Notes: generated from the sequence alone by a model not told the origin. A DNA stretch of 64,000 bases from Paenibacillus sinopodophylli (GCF_005930355.1 NZ_VDBO01000005.1:186001-250000); one strand, 5' to 3'; numbered from the stretch's first letter, positions 50,039 through 59,134 are shown. Numbers and translations: made by a program.

Positions 50039-51691
50039 ATGTACAAGCTGCTGCTCGTTGATGACGAGCCGGAAGTGACAGAAGGATTAATGATAGAAAT
50101 CGATTGGGAAGCCTGCGGGTTTACAGAGGTCAGAACGGCCAGCAACGGCAAGGAAGCAATGGAGCTGTTCGAGAAGATGGAGCCCGACGTGCTTATGACC
50201 GATATTAGCATGCCATATATGAATGGACTTGAACTATCCGAATGGGCGAGAAAAGCTTATCCGATTACACGTATCGTTATTCTGTCAGGTCATGATGAGT
50301 TTGAATATGCGAAGCAAGCGATTCATTTGCAAGTAGAGGCCTATGTATTGAAACCGTTCTCAGCAGAGCAGCTAACCGATGCAGTGGTGGAGGTAGCTAG
50401 GCGTATGGACGAGGAGCGCGAGCAGCGGAGCAACATCGAGCTGCTCGTGGAGCACTACCGTACTAGCCTGCCGATCGTTCGAGAGAAGTTCCTATCTTCT
50501 TTGATTACGCGGAAGCAGCCATACCGGGACATTGCGGCAAAAGCAGAGAAATACGGGATGCAGTTGGAAGGTGAAGCGTATGTCGTTTCTATTATTGCCG
50601 TTAATCATTCCGACATTCAGGATGTGCAGAACGACTCCAAGCCCTCTGTATCTTTGGCATCCTCGACTGACTTGGATCTCAAATTGTTTTCGGTCAGCAA
50701 CATTGCAAGTGAAATTTGGGCAAGGCATGGACTCGGCAAAGTGTTTATTCATCAGGACCATGTTGTTTTGTTCACCGTAAGCCCGCATGCTGATCAGACG
50801 CTAATGATGGAGGATACGCAAGCCGCTTTAAAAGAAATATTGCAAAGCATCGAGCGGTTTTTACGGTTTCCAGTCATGATTGGAGTAGGCACTTATACAG
50901 AAGCGCTGGATCAATTGAAGTACGCCTATGACTCGGCGATGGTCGCACTGGATTATCGGAGAATTGTGGGCAGCAACATCATTATTTGCATCGACGATAT
51001 GGAAAACCGTGTTCATGAGAAGCTGCTTTTCGATGAATGGAAGGAGCAGCAATTGATTAGCGCGGTTAAGCTTGGGACGGAGAAGGAGCTGGAGGAAGTC
51101 GTTGACGCTCTCTTTGATGAGATCGCCCGCGTTCAGGCGCCAGTGCATGAATATCAGCATTATTTGCTGGAGATGGTGACGGCGATCATTAAGCTGACCA
51201 AGGTACTGGACACGGATTCGGATGACATTATAGGCGGGGGCTGGGGGATTCTTAATCAATACCAGAAGCTGAACAGCCCGCAGGAAACAAAGGTCTGGTT
51301 CGGAGAGATGTGCGCCAGGGTACGCAGAAGCATTGCAAGCCGCAGGCAGCATACCTACAAACAAATCGTAGAGGATGCCATTAGCTACACGAAGAGCCAT
51401 TATCACGAAAGCGAATTGTCCATTGCCAAAGTATGCGGACAGCTTCATATCAGCGCAGGATACTTCAGCGGTTTATTCAAAAAAGAGCTGAAGCTGACGT
51501 TCGGCGCTTACTTGCTGCAGCTGCGAATGGAGGCAGCGAAGGAGCTGCTGCGGACGACGGAGCTGAAGGCCTTCGAGATTGCAGAGAAAGTCGGATTCGC
51601 AGACGCGAATTATTTCAGCTTGAGCTTTAAGAAATATGCGGGTGTGTCGGCCAAGGAATATCGAAACAGTCCAGCGGGGCAAGAGCAGTGA
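50039..51691 (+). CDS. YesN-type response regulator with AraC DNA-binding domain
   Basis: About 550 residues. A receiver spans about 1-120 (LLLVDDEPEVTEG, TDISMPYMNG, VLKPF), a long middle segment follows, and a C-terminal AraC double helix-turn-helix spans about 445-545 (SIAKVCGQLHISAGYFSGLFKK and FEIAEKVGFADANYFSLSFKK). ATG 50039 has AGGGGGAT upstream. The stop overlaps the kinase gene start (TGATG), so they are coupled. It is expected to bind direct repeats, and such repeats lie upstream of mglB 3 kb downstream. Confidence 0.92.
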   Translation: MYKLLLVDDEPEVTEGLMIEIDWEACGFTEVRTASNGKEAMELFEKMEPDVLMTDISMPYMNGLELSEWARKAYPITRIVILSGHDEFEYAKQAIHLQVEAYVLKPFSAEQLTDAVVEVARRMDEEREQRSNIELLVEHYRTSLPIVREKFLSSLITRKQPYRDIAAKAEKYGMQLEGEAYVVSIIAVNHSDIQDVQNDSKPSVSLASSTDLDLKLFSVSNIASEIWARHGLGKVFIHQDHVVLFTVSPHADQTLMMEDTQAALKEILQSIERFLRFPVMIGVGTYTEALDQLKYAYDSAMVALDYRRIVGSNIIICIDDMENRVHEKLLFDEWKEQQLISAVKLGTEKELEEVVDALFDEIARVQAPVHEYQHYLLEMVTAIIKLTKVLDTDSDDIIGGGWGILNQYQKLNSPQETKVWFGEMCARVRRSIASRRQHTYKQIVEDAISYTKSHYHESELSIAKVCGQLHISAGYFSGLFKKELKLTFGAYLLQLRMEAAKELLRTTELKAFEIAEKVGFADANYFSLSFKKYAGVSAKEYRNSPAGQEQ

Positions 51692-53439
51692 TGCAGCGCA
51701 GGAGCATTCAATTCATCCTAACGGTGTCCTTCACGCTGTTTTCTGTCTTTATTATCTTAAGCGTCAGTATTTTGCTATTCAGCCGTTTCTCCGCAACCGC
51801 GCAGGAGAATGCCTTCCGTAACTCGCAGCAAATCGTCGATCAAGTCAGCTACAATCTGGAGAACTATGTCGAGGTTACGTCGGACTTGTTCAATATGATG
51901 CACCATGCACTCGGACAAAGCGAGAATGTGGAGTCCGATGCGATGCGCAAACAGCTGGAATCGATGATGTCCACGCGCACCGATACGGTATCGCTCGTTC
52001 TATTCGACGACAAAGGAAAGCTGCTAATCGACCTGCCGAATGTGGAATTGAAGGATACGCTGAAGATTACGGAGGAAGGCTGGTTCCGCAGCGCGCTGGA
52101 TACGGCTGGCCATCTGTCGATATCACTGCCCCATGTGCAGAATTTGTACAAGCAGCAGTATCGATGGGTCGTTTCGATGAGCAAAAGCATTACTGTCCAG
52201 CATAACGGCAAACAGGTGCATGGTGTACTGCTGCTGGATGTTAATTTCAGCACTATTGATGAGCTTTCCGAGCGGATCAGCCTTGGACAGAAGGGTTATG
52301 TCTACATGCTTGACGAATCGGCAGGTAATATCGTGTATCATCCGCAGCTGGAGCTTATTTATGCAAGCTTAAAGGAAGAGAATGTCGAGCTTGCGCTCAA
52401 GCATACCTATGGCAGCTTTATTGATAAATCGGGCGATGATGCCAAGATGATCAGTGTCCAGACGATTGGAAATGTAGGCTGGAAGGTAGTCGGCGTCTCC
52501 TATATGGACGAAGTGATGACGACAAGCTGGGAGCTGAACCGCTCGATGTCCAAACTGCTCATTGCATTGGTACTGATTGTATTCTTGCTGTCCAGCTTAG
52601 TTGCCCGCCGGATTTCGCGTCCAATTAAACGGTTGGAGCTCTCGATGAAAAGTGTGGAGCGGGGGGATTTCAACAAAGTGGTAAGCGGGGAGGGGCCGCT
52701 GGAAATTAAGCATCTGGCGGATCGCTTCAACATTATGATTGGTACGATCAAGCAGTTGATGACACGAATCGTGACGGAGCAGGAAAGCAAGCGGAAGTAC
52801 GAGTTAGAAGCGCTGCAGGCGCAGATCAATCCTCATTTCTTATACAACACGCTTAACACAGTCGTGCGTATGGTCGGCATGAACAAGAATGAAGAGGTAA
52901 TTACGACGATTACGGCGTTGTCCAAGCTATTCCGTATCAGCATAGGGAAAGGAAGAAGCTTGATCACAATTGCTGATGAGATGGAGCATGCGCGCAACTA
53001 TTTGATTATCCAGCAAATGCGATTTAAACATAAATTTGATTATTCCTTCGATCTGCAGCAGGAGGCGCTTGTCCATCCGACCTTGAAGCTGATCGTCCAG
53101 CCGCTCATCGAGAATGCGCTGGTGCATGGCATTGAGCCTTCTGTGGACAAAGGGCATATTGCGGTTTCTGCACGGCTCGAAGGCAATGAAATCGTTATTC
53201 AGATTAAGGATGACGGGCTTGGCATGTCGACTGCGCAGCTCTCCCAGATTCAAGCGGGAACAGTGGTGAGCACGAAGGGATCGGGCGTTGGCATTACGAA
53301 CGTTCAGGAGCGAATAAAGCTTTACTTCGGGGAAATGTACGGGCTGCATTTCGAGAGTGAGCTTGAAGTCGGGACAACGATCACGATTCGGTTTCCTGCG
53401 CTTGTGCCAAGTCAAATCGACGGAGGGGAGCAGTCCTAA
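51691..53439 (+). CDS. LytS/YesM-type sensor histidine kinase
   Basis: About 582 residues. It has a transmembrane helix (about 10-32), an extracytoplasmic sensor (about 35-280), a second helix (about 285-305: LLIALVLIVFLLSSLVA), HAMP (about 305-360), a LytS-type kinase with His382 in INPHFLYNTLN, and an ATPase (VQPLIENALVHG, GSGVGITNVQERI). ATG 51691 overlaps the regulator stop; GTG 51688 is possible. It overlaps the next gene by one base (TAATG). It should pair with the YesN-type regulator upstream and perhaps with the binding protein downstream. Confidence 0.92.
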   Translation: MQRRSIQFILTVSFTLFSVFIILSVSILLFSRFSATAQENAFRNSQQIVDQVSYNLENYVEVTSDLFNMMHHALGQSENVESDAMRKQLESMMSTRTDTVSLVLFDDKGKLLIDLPNVELKDTLKITEEGWFRSALDTAGHLSISLPHVQNLYKQQYRWVVSMSKSITVQHNGKQVHGVLLLDVNFSTIDELSERISLGQKGYVYMLDESAGNIVYHPQLELIYASLKEENVELALKHTYGSFIDKSGDDAKMISVQTIGNVGWKVVGVSYMDEVMTTSWELNRSMSKLLIALVLIVFLLSSLVARRISRPIKRLELSMKSVERGDFNKVVSGEGPLEIKHLADRFNIMIGTIKQLMTRIVTEQESKRKYELEALQAQINPHFLYNTLNTVVRMVGMNKNEEVITTITALSKLFRISIGKGRSLITIADEMEHARNYLIIQQMRFKHKFDYSFDLQQEALVHPTLKLIVQPLIENALVHGIEPSVDKGHIAVSARLEGNEIVIQIKDDGLGMSTAQLSQIQAGTVVSTKGSGVGITNVQERIKLYFGEMYGLHFESELEVGTTITIRFPALVPSQIDGGEQS

Positions 53440-54422
53440 TGGTGAAACACAAAAGCATTATAGTTAGCTGGCTGCTCTTTCTTGCGGCGTTATGCTTGCT
53501 ATATTCGGCGCTGTACCCAGGCACCCAGGAGCCACAGGAGGAAGAAGAGAGCAAGACGATCCAGCTGATCCTCAGAACGAGCAAAGGGGATTATTGGAAA
53601 AATGTTACGATGGGCGCTCAGGCTGCCGTCAAGGAATTCGGCATTACACTGCATGTGTCTGCACCTGCTGACGATGGAGATATTGACGGCCAACTGCAGA
53701 CGGCTATGCAATCGCTTCAGACGAAACCAGATGCGATTGTGCTAGGGGCAAATGCGGATTCTGCATTTGAAGGGTTTTTAACCGAAGCAGACAAACGACA
53801 TATACCCGTTATTGCCATCGACAGCTTGCTTACATCGGGGGAAATTGCAGCTTACATCGGTACAGATAATTACCTTGCGGGGAAAGAAGCGATGCGCGAG
53901 ATGGCGGACCGCCTCGGTGGAGAGGGCGATGTAGCCATCGTTGCATACAGCAAGGGCGGCATCAACGGAAAGCTGCGAGAGAAGGGGATTCGCGACGCGG
54001 TCAACGCTTATCCTGGTCTCAAGCTTGTTGACAGTCAATTCTGTTCCGATGAATACGGTTCCTGCCAAGCTGCAGTTGCAGATATGCTGAACAAGCAGCA
54101 ACTGGACGGGATATTGTCGCTCAATACGGAGACATCCATCGGTGCAGCGCTCGAGCTGAAGCAGAGACAGGCTGGCGAGAAGATTAAGCTGATTGGCTTC
54201 GACAGCTCGCCGGAGCTGCTTGAGCTGCTGCAAGAAAATCAGCTTCAAGCACTAATCGTCCAAAACCCTTTCAGCATGGGCTATCTCAGCGTCAAACACG
54301 CGCTTGCGGCCGCTTCGGGGAAGGCGGTACCAGAGCGAATAGAGATGAATATGGAGCTTATTACAGAGGACAATATGTTCTGGCTCAAGAATCAGAAGCT
54401 GCTGTTCCCTGTCGTGCAATAA
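53439..54422 (+). CDS. Membrane-anchored sugar-binding protein (sensor accessory, RbsB/XylF-II-like)
   Basis: 327 residues of the type-1 periplasmic binding fold (LILRTSKGDYWKNVTMGAQ, VIAIDSLLTSG, IGTDNYLAGKEA, DGILSLNTETSIGAALE). The N-terminus is a single hydrophobic helix (IIVSWLLFLAALCLLYSAL) without a lipobox, so it is probably a membrane anchor. It overlaps the kinase stop by one base and has no permease or ATPase directly attached. In related systems (XylFII-LytS-YesN) such a protein presents sugar to the kinase; the same role is inferred here. Pentose or galactose-type ligands are plausible. Confidence 0.85.
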   Translation: MVKHKSIIVSWLLFLAALCLLYSALYPGTQEPQEEEESKTIQLILRTSKGDYWKNVTMGAQAAVKEFGITLHVSAPADDGDIDGQLQTAMQSLQTKPDAIVLGANADSAFEGFLTEADKRHIPVIAIDSLLTSGEIAAYIGTDNYLAGKEAMREMADRLGGEGDVAIVAYSKGGINGKLREKGIRDAVNAYPGLKLVDSQFCSDEYGSCQAAVADMLNKQQLDGILSLNTETSIGAALELKQRQAGEKIKLIGFDSSPELLELLQENQLQALIVQNPFSMGYLSVKHALAAASGKAVPERIEMNMELITEDNMFWLKNQKLLFPVVQ

Positions 54423-54442
54423 GCGAGAGCAGTTGAGAAACA

Positions 54443-54476
54443 GATGAGGATATTAATAAAAGTGATGAGGATATTA
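54443..54476 (+). promoter_or_regulatory. Direct-repeat operator upstream of mglB
   Basis: GATGAGGATATTA occurs twice exactly (54443-54455 and 54464-54476), start to start 21 bp, about two helical turns. The second copy ends 2 bp before the predicted -35 region of the mglB promoter, the usual geometry for an AraC-type activator. The likely binder is the YesN-type regulator at 50-51.7 kb. Confidence 0.65.
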
Positions 54477-54478
54477 CA

Positions 54479-54507
54479 TGTGAATCGTCAGCAAAGTGAG
54501 ACATAAT
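54479..54507 (+). promoter_or_regulatory. Activator-dependent promoter of mglB (predicted)
   Basis: The -10 box is CATAAT (54502-54507). The matching -35 position (54479-54484, TGTGAA) is a poor match to consensus, as expected when an activator bound at the adjacent repeats is needed. Confidence 0.45.
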
Positions 54508-54546
54508 GAAGCAGTAGTTAATTCATCCACCAGGGGGTCAATAAGA

Positions 54547-55557
54547 ATGAAAAAGTGGACAGCAGCGCTCGTGATTGGTGCATTGGCAGTGACGGCGGCA
54601 GGTTGTGGAAACGCTAACGGCGAGGGAAGTACAAGCGGCTTGCCCAAAGCGGGAGTCGCGATTTATAAATTTGACGATACATTCATGAGCGGTGTGCGCA
54701 ATGCCATCGAGACAGCGGCAGAGGGAAAAATGGCAGTAGACATCGTAGATAGCCAAAACTCACAGCCAACTCAGAATGATAAAGTAGATTTGTTTATTAC
54801 GAAAAAAGTAAAAGCGATGTCGGTTAACCCGGTTGACCGTACAGCAGCGGGCATTATTATCGATAAAGCACAAAAAGCGAACATTCCTGTTGTATTCATT
54901 AACCGTGAGCCGCTTGCAGATGATTTGGCGAAATGGGATAAGGCGTTGTTCGTAGGTGCCAAAGCGGAAGAGTCCGGCACGATGGAAGGCGAGATTGTTG
55001 CCGAGTACTGGAAGTCGCATCCGGAAGCGGATAAGAACGGTGACGGTATCCTGCAATACGTTATGTTGAAAGGCGAGCCAGGGCACCAAGATGCCGAGCT
55101 TCGCACGAAGTTCTCCGTACAGGCGATTCAAGATGCAGGCATTCAAGTAGAGAAGCTTGCAGAAGATACAGCGATGTGGGATCGCGTGAAGGGCCAAGAG
55201 AAAATGGCTGCGTTCCTAGCTTCGAAAGGAGATCAAATCGAAGCAGTTATTGCAAACAACGATGATATGGCGCTTGGCGCAATCGAGGCGCTCAAGGCGG
55301 CGGGTTACTTCAAGGATAATAAGTTCATGCCGGTTGTCGGCGTAGATGCTACAGATCCAGCTCAGCAAGCATTGAAAGAAGGCACGTTGCTTGGAACGGT
55401 ACTGAATGATGCAGCTAACCAAGGTAAAGCAACAGTTGAGCTGATGCGTGTACTTGCAGAAGGCGAAACTCCGACTAAAGAGAACACAGGCTTCGAAATT
55501 ACGGATGGCAAATATGTATGGATTCCGTACAAAAAAGTAACGGAAGCAAGCAAATAA
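54547..55557 (+). CDS. mglB: Galactose/glucose ABC transporter substrate-binding lipoprotein MglB
   Basis: About 336 residues. The lipoprotein signal ends at VTAAGCGNA, and the type-1 binding fold follows. The calcium-binding loop DKNGDGILQYVMLKGEPGHQ, characteristic of the MglB galactose/glucose-binding protein, is present, as are VFINREP and NNDDMALGAIEALK. ATG 54547 has CAGGGGG upstream. A strong terminator lies between this gene and mglA, so the binding protein is probably made in excess over the membrane components. Confidence 0.92.
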   Translation: MKKWTAALVIGALAVTAAGCGNANGEGSTSGLPKAGVAIYKFDDTFMSGVRNAIETAAEGKMAVDIVDSQNSQPTQNDKVDLFITKKVKAMSVNPVDRTAAGIIIDKAQKANIPVVFINREPLADDLAKWDKALFVGAKAEESGTMEGEIVAEYWKSHPEADKNGDGILQYVMLKGEPGHQDAELRTKFSVQAIQDAGIQVEKLAEDTAMWDRVKGQEKMAAFLASKGDQIEAVIANNDDMALGAIEALKAAGYFKDNKFMPVVGVDATDPAQQALKEGTLLGTVLNDAANQGKATVELMRVLAEGETPTKENTGFEITDGKYVWIPYKKVTEASK

Positions 55558-55585
55558 TAAGCGGGTACAGCATGGATGAACGAGA

Positions 55586-55627
55586 GCAGGGGAATAACGT
55601 CACTTGCGTTGCCCCTGTTTTTTTTCG
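55586..55627 (+). terminator. Intra-operon terminator between mglB and mglA
   Basis: GCAGGGGAATAACG pairs with CGTTGCCCCTGT (imperfect) and is followed by eight Ts. It lies within the transport operon and would lower expression of mglA and mglC relative to mglB. Confidence 0.75.
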
Positions 55628-55668
55628 CCCATTAACGCAAAGCGGGCTCGACAAAAGGAGGCTATACG

Positions 55669-57186
55669 ATGGCAAAGCAGCAGCCTTATTTGCTTGAAAT
55701 GAATGGGGTAACGAAGACATTTCCAGGTGTTAAAGCATTGGATGATGTAACGCTGAAGGTACGTCCCGGTACGGTTCATGCGCTCATGGGCGAGAATGGC
55801 GCGGGCAAATCTACATTGATGAAATGTTTGTTTGGTATTTATAAGCCGGATGCCGGCGAAATCTTTCTAGATGAACAGAAGGTTGAGATTAAAAGCTCGA
55901 AGGACGCACTGAACTACGGCGTCTCCATGATCCATCAGGAGCTTCATCCCGTACCGCAGCGCAGTGTGATGGAGAACATTTGGCTTGGCAGATTCCCGGT
56001 AAAGGGCATCGTGCCTTTCCGGTTTATTGATCATAGAAAGATGTACCGTGACACGATAGCGCTATTCGAGGATTTGAATATGGCGATTGATCCTAATCAG
56101 CTCGTGGGCGAGCTGTCTGTATCCAAAATCCAATCGCTGGAGATTGCCAAAGCAGTATCCTTCAACTCGAAAATCATCGTCATGGATGAACCGACCTCTT
56201 CCCTTACGGGCAATGAGGTAGAGCAGTTGTTCGCTATCATTAATAAGCTGCGGGCACGCGGCGTTTCGATTATATACATTTCGCACAAAATGGAAGAAAT
56301 ATTACGTATTTCCGATGATGTCACGATTATGCGCGACGGTAAGTATATCGGGACATGGCCTGCACCAGAGCTGACGATTGATACGATCATTACGCGTATG
56401 GTCGGACGTGATTTATCGGAGCGGTATCCGGAGCGGACGAACATTCCGGGAGAGGTTATGCTGCGCGTTGATGGGCTCACTTCTCCGCATATGCATTCGT
56501 TCAAGGATGTATCCTTCGAGCTTCGCAAAGGAGAGATTCTAGGGATAGGCGGCCTTGTAGGGGCGCAGCGAACGGAGCTGGTAGAAGCGTTGTTCGGACT
56601 TCGATCTGTGAAATCGGGATCAGTTTATAAGGATGGCAAGCGGATCACGATCAAATCGCCGATTGATGCGAAGAAGCATAAAATCGCGCTGCTTACGGAA
56701 GAACGCCGCGTTACAGGGATATTTCCAGTTTTGTCTGTTCAAGAAAACACAGCCATCGCTAATCTGGGCATGTACCAGAATCGTTTCGGGTTCCTGAATG
56801 AGGCGAAGATGAAGCAAGAAGCCATTAAAGGTGTTGAGAGGTTCAAGACCAAGACACCGTCTGTCGATCAATTGATTCGTAATTTGTCAGGGGGCAATCA
56901 GCAGAAGGTGCTGCTGGCACGCTGGCTGCTCACGAATCCAGATATCCTGCTGCTGGATGAACCGACGCGAGGCATCGATATTGGCGCCAAGTATGAGATT
57001 TACAGCATTATTATTGAGCTGGCGAAGCAAGGGAAAAGCATCATAATGATATCTTCGGAGATGCCGGAGCTGATCGGCATGTCTGACCGAATTATGGTGA
57101 TGTCAGAAGGACGCTCTACCGGCATACTTGAGAGTGATCAAGCGACCGAGCAAAGCATTATGCGGCTAGCTGCACAGACAGGCTAA
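55669..57186 (+). CDS. mglA: Galactose/methyl galactoside ABC transporter ATPase MglA
   Basis: 505 residues with two ABC domains. The first (about 5-245) has Walker A GENGAGKSTLMK, signature SVSKIQSLEIAK (degenerate) and Walker B IIVMDEPTSSL. The second (about 255-500) has GIGGLVGAQRTELVE in place of Walker A (degenerate, as usual in this family), signature LSGGNQQKVLLARWL and Walker B ILLLDEPTRGIDIG. AAAGGAGG precedes the ATG. It energises uptake with MglB and MglC. Confidence 0.94.
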   Translation: MAKQQPYLLEMNGVTKTFPGVKALDDVTLKVRPGTVHALMGENGAGKSTLMKCLFGIYKPDAGEIFLDEQKVEIKSSKDALNYGVSMIHQELHPVPQRSVMENIWLGRFPVKGIVPFRFIDHRKMYRDTIALFEDLNMAIDPNQLVGELSVSKIQSLEIAKAVSFNSKIIVMDEPTSSLTGNEVEQLFAIINKLRARGVSIIYISHKMEEILRISDDVTIMRDGKYIGTWPAPELTIDTIITRMVGRDLSERYPERTNIPGEVMLRVDGLTSPHMHSFKDVSFELRKGEILGIGGLVGAQRTELVEALFGLRSVKSGSVYKDGKRITIKSPIDAKKHKIALLTEERRVTGIFPVLSVQENTAIANLGMYQNRFGFLNEAKMKQEAIKGVERFKTKTPSVDQLIRNLSGGNQQKVLLARWLLTNPDILLLDEPTRGIDIGAKYEIYSIIIELAKQGKSIIMISSEMPELIGMSDRIMVMSEGRSTGILESDQATEQSIMRLAAQTG

Positions 57187-57216
57187 GACCCTAGAACTTC
57201 AAGGAGGTTAATACAA

Positions 57217-58233
57217 ATGGAAGCAGCTAAAAGCTTAAAAATAAAAAACGCATTCTCGCAAAATGCGATTTGGATCGTGCTTGTTGCATTAATTCTAATC
57301 ATCGCTATCATTGACGCTAACTTTCTGTCGATTACAACGCTGAGAGATATGTTGGTGCAATCGTCGACCCGTACAATTATCGCGCTGGGCGCGGCGTTTG
57401 TACTGATTACGGCGGGTACGGATTTGTCCGCAGGACGGGTAGTAGGTCTAAGTGCTGTCGTATCGGCATCCATGCTGCAAATGCCCGACTATGCCAGCAA
57501 GTTCTTCCCTAATCTGCCGCAGCTTTCATTAATCATTCCGATTGCGATTGCGATCATTGTTGGTTTGCTAGTTGGATTGCTCAATGGCGTAATTGTAGCA
57601 AAGTTTAATGTTCCACCATTCATTGCGACGCTCGGTACGATGGTCGCAGTTTATGGCGCGAATTCGCTCTACTTCGATATGCCGCCGAACAACTCGCAGC
57701 CGATTGGCGGCTTGCGCAAGGATTTCACTGAGATTGGGACAGGTGCTATCGGAAGTGGTCAATTTTCGCTTCCCTATATCGTGCTTATTGCTATATTTGT
57801 CGCTTTTATTGTATGGGTTGTGTTCAACAAGACGCGTCTTGGTAAAAACATGTACGCTATCGGCGGCAATATTCAAGCCGCGCATGTATCCGGGATCAAC
57901 GTAGCGCGCAATCTGATGTGGATCTATGCCATTGCTGGCGCTTTGTACGGCTTGGCTGGTGTACTCGAAGCTGCTCGTACGGGCGGGGCATCGAACAATT
58001 ACGGCAATATGTACGAGCTTGATGCCATTGCGGCCTGCGTGGTCGGTGGTGTCTCGACTACTGGTGGCGTGGGCCGCGTGAAGGGGATCATCGCGGGCGT
58101 ACTGATATTCACCGTTATCAATTACGGCTTAACGTACATCGGTATTAATCCGAACTGGCAGCTCATCATCAAAGGCTTGATCATCGTAGTTGCCGTTGCA
58201 TTCGATATCCGCAAATATGTAGCGAAGAAGTAA
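57217..58233 (+). CDS. mglC: Galactose/methyl galactoside ABC transporter permease MglC
   Basis: 338 residues with about nine to ten helices. Family signatures are ALGAAFVLITAGTDLSAGR, FIATLGTMVAVYG, NKTRLGKNMYAIGGN (cytoplasmic loop to the ATPase), AACVVGGVSTTGGVGRVKG and a C-terminal LIIKGLIIVVAVAFDIRKY. AAGGAGG precedes the ATG. It closes the sugar unit and is followed by a strong terminator. Confidence 0.94.
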   Translation: MEAAKSLKIKNAFSQNAIWIVLVALILIIAIIDANFLSITTLRDMLVQSSTRTIIALGAAFVLITAGTDLSAGRVVGLSAVVSASMLQMPDYASKFFPNLPQLSLIIPIAIAIIVGLLVGLLNGVIVAKFNVPPFIATLGTMVAVYGANSLYFDMPPNNSQPIGGLRKDFTEIGTGAIGSGQFSLPYIVLIAIFVAFIVWVVFNKTRLGKNMYAIGGNIQAAHVSGINVARNLMWIYAIAGALYGLAGVLEAARTGGASNNYGNMYELDAIAACVVGGVSTTGGVGRVKGIIAGVLIFTVINYGLTYIGINPNWQLIIKGLIIVVAVAFDIRKYVAKK

Positions 58234-58248
58234 TAAGCTTAATTATCC

Positions 58249-58289
58249 AAGCTGCTCTTTAAGGTTATAGACCTTAGAGCAGCTTTTTT
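58249..58289 (+). terminator. Rho-independent terminator after mglC
   Basis: AAGCTGCTCTTTAAGGT and ACCTTAGAGCAGCTT pair and are followed by a T run. Confidence 0.85.
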
Positions 58290-58369
58290 GCGCTCTATGG
58301 GTGGGGAATTTAGGTCCGCTCACACTGTTGTTTCTCATGGGCCGCTCGAGGTGGGAGTTTCTTATTCTT

Positions 58370-58398
58370 TTGACTTGATGTGGTAATCTAAGTAAAAT
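58370..58398 (+). promoter_or_regulatory. Sigma-A promoter of the SecD-P1-like lipoprotein gene
   Basis: TTGACT (58370-58375), a 17-bp spacer, and TAAAAT (58393-58398), about 33 bp before the start codon. Confidence 0.7.
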
Positions 58399-58430
58399 AC
58401 GTATATTGCGAGAAAAAGGGGAATTTTTAC

Positions 58431-59072
58431 ATGTACAGAAAGAGAGTGTTAGTCATATTTGCAATCCTATTGATTATGCTTGAAGTGAGCGCTTGTGCAA
58501 ACCCGGCACACAAATTGGAGGTTTTATATGAGGTTGAGCAGTTGGAGGGCGGAACAGCGATAACGAGGGAATTGATGTTGAAAATGGCCAAAGGTATGGA
58601 GTTTCGCCTTGTTGGTGCTGGTGTATCCAAGCCTAACATACGACTTGTAGATTCCAATAAAATCCGCTTGAAATTATCTGACGCATCAAATGAGGAAGAA
58701 TTAAGAGAGATGCTCATGGAGCCTTTCTACATTACGTTTCGTGGTCCTGATGGTACAATCGAGATGGACAGCAGCGACTTGAAACGGAATGGCGCGAGTT
58801 TAATGTCCAATATGGAGATGGAACAGTCGCTCGTTATTAACTTAAAGGATAAGAACAAACTCGAAGCGATTACGACTCGCCTGGTTGGACAATATATGAC
58901 AATTTATTTGGGAGATATGAAGTTGTCGGAAGCGTCGATTAACCAACCAATAAGCGACGATGACTTTCAGATTTCAGGTAATTACACGCCTGCTGAATGG
59001 TATGAATTTGAGGATATGATCAATTTAGGAACACTCCCCTTCAAGCTGACTGAAATACCTGAAAACCGTTAG
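58431..59072 (+). CDS. Lipoprotein resembling the SecD periplasmic P1 domain
   Basis: 213 residues with a lipoprotein signal ending in LEVSACANPA. The mature part matches, block by block, the P1 head region of SecD/SecDF: a VLYEVEQLEGG-type opening, GAGVSKPNIRLVDSNKIRLKL (compare the SecD GVSEP...NRIRVQLPG pattern), YITFRGPDGTIEMDSSDLK, VINLKDKNKLEAITTRLVGQ, MTIYLGDMKLSEASINQPI, and an ISGNYTPAEWYEFEDMINLGTLPFKL ending. None of the SecD transmembrane helices is present. AAAAAGGGG precedes the ATG. The role is unknown; binding exported polypeptide at the outer membrane face is a speculation. Confidence 0.78.
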   Translation: MYRKRVLVIFAILLIMLEVSACANPAHKLEVLYEVEQLEGGTAITRELMLKMAKGMEFRLVGAGVSKPNIRLVDSNKIRLKLSDASNEEELREMLMEPFYITFRGPDGTIEMDSSDLKRNGASLMSNMEMEQSLVINLKDKNKLEAITTRLVGQYMTIYLGDMKLSEASINQPISDDDFQISGNYTPAEWYEFEDMINLGTLPFKLTEIPENR

Positions 59073-59103
59073 ACGAAGTGAATGAGTGTTCATGTCATGA
59101 CGG

Positions 59104-59134
59104 AAAGGCTGTCGAGAAGGTCTCGACAGCCTTT
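59104..59134. terminator. Bidirectional terminator
   Basis: AAAGGCTGTCGAGA and TCTCGACAGCCTTT are perfect inverted repeats, between the lipoprotein (+) and HAD phosphatase (-) genes. Confidence 0.82.
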
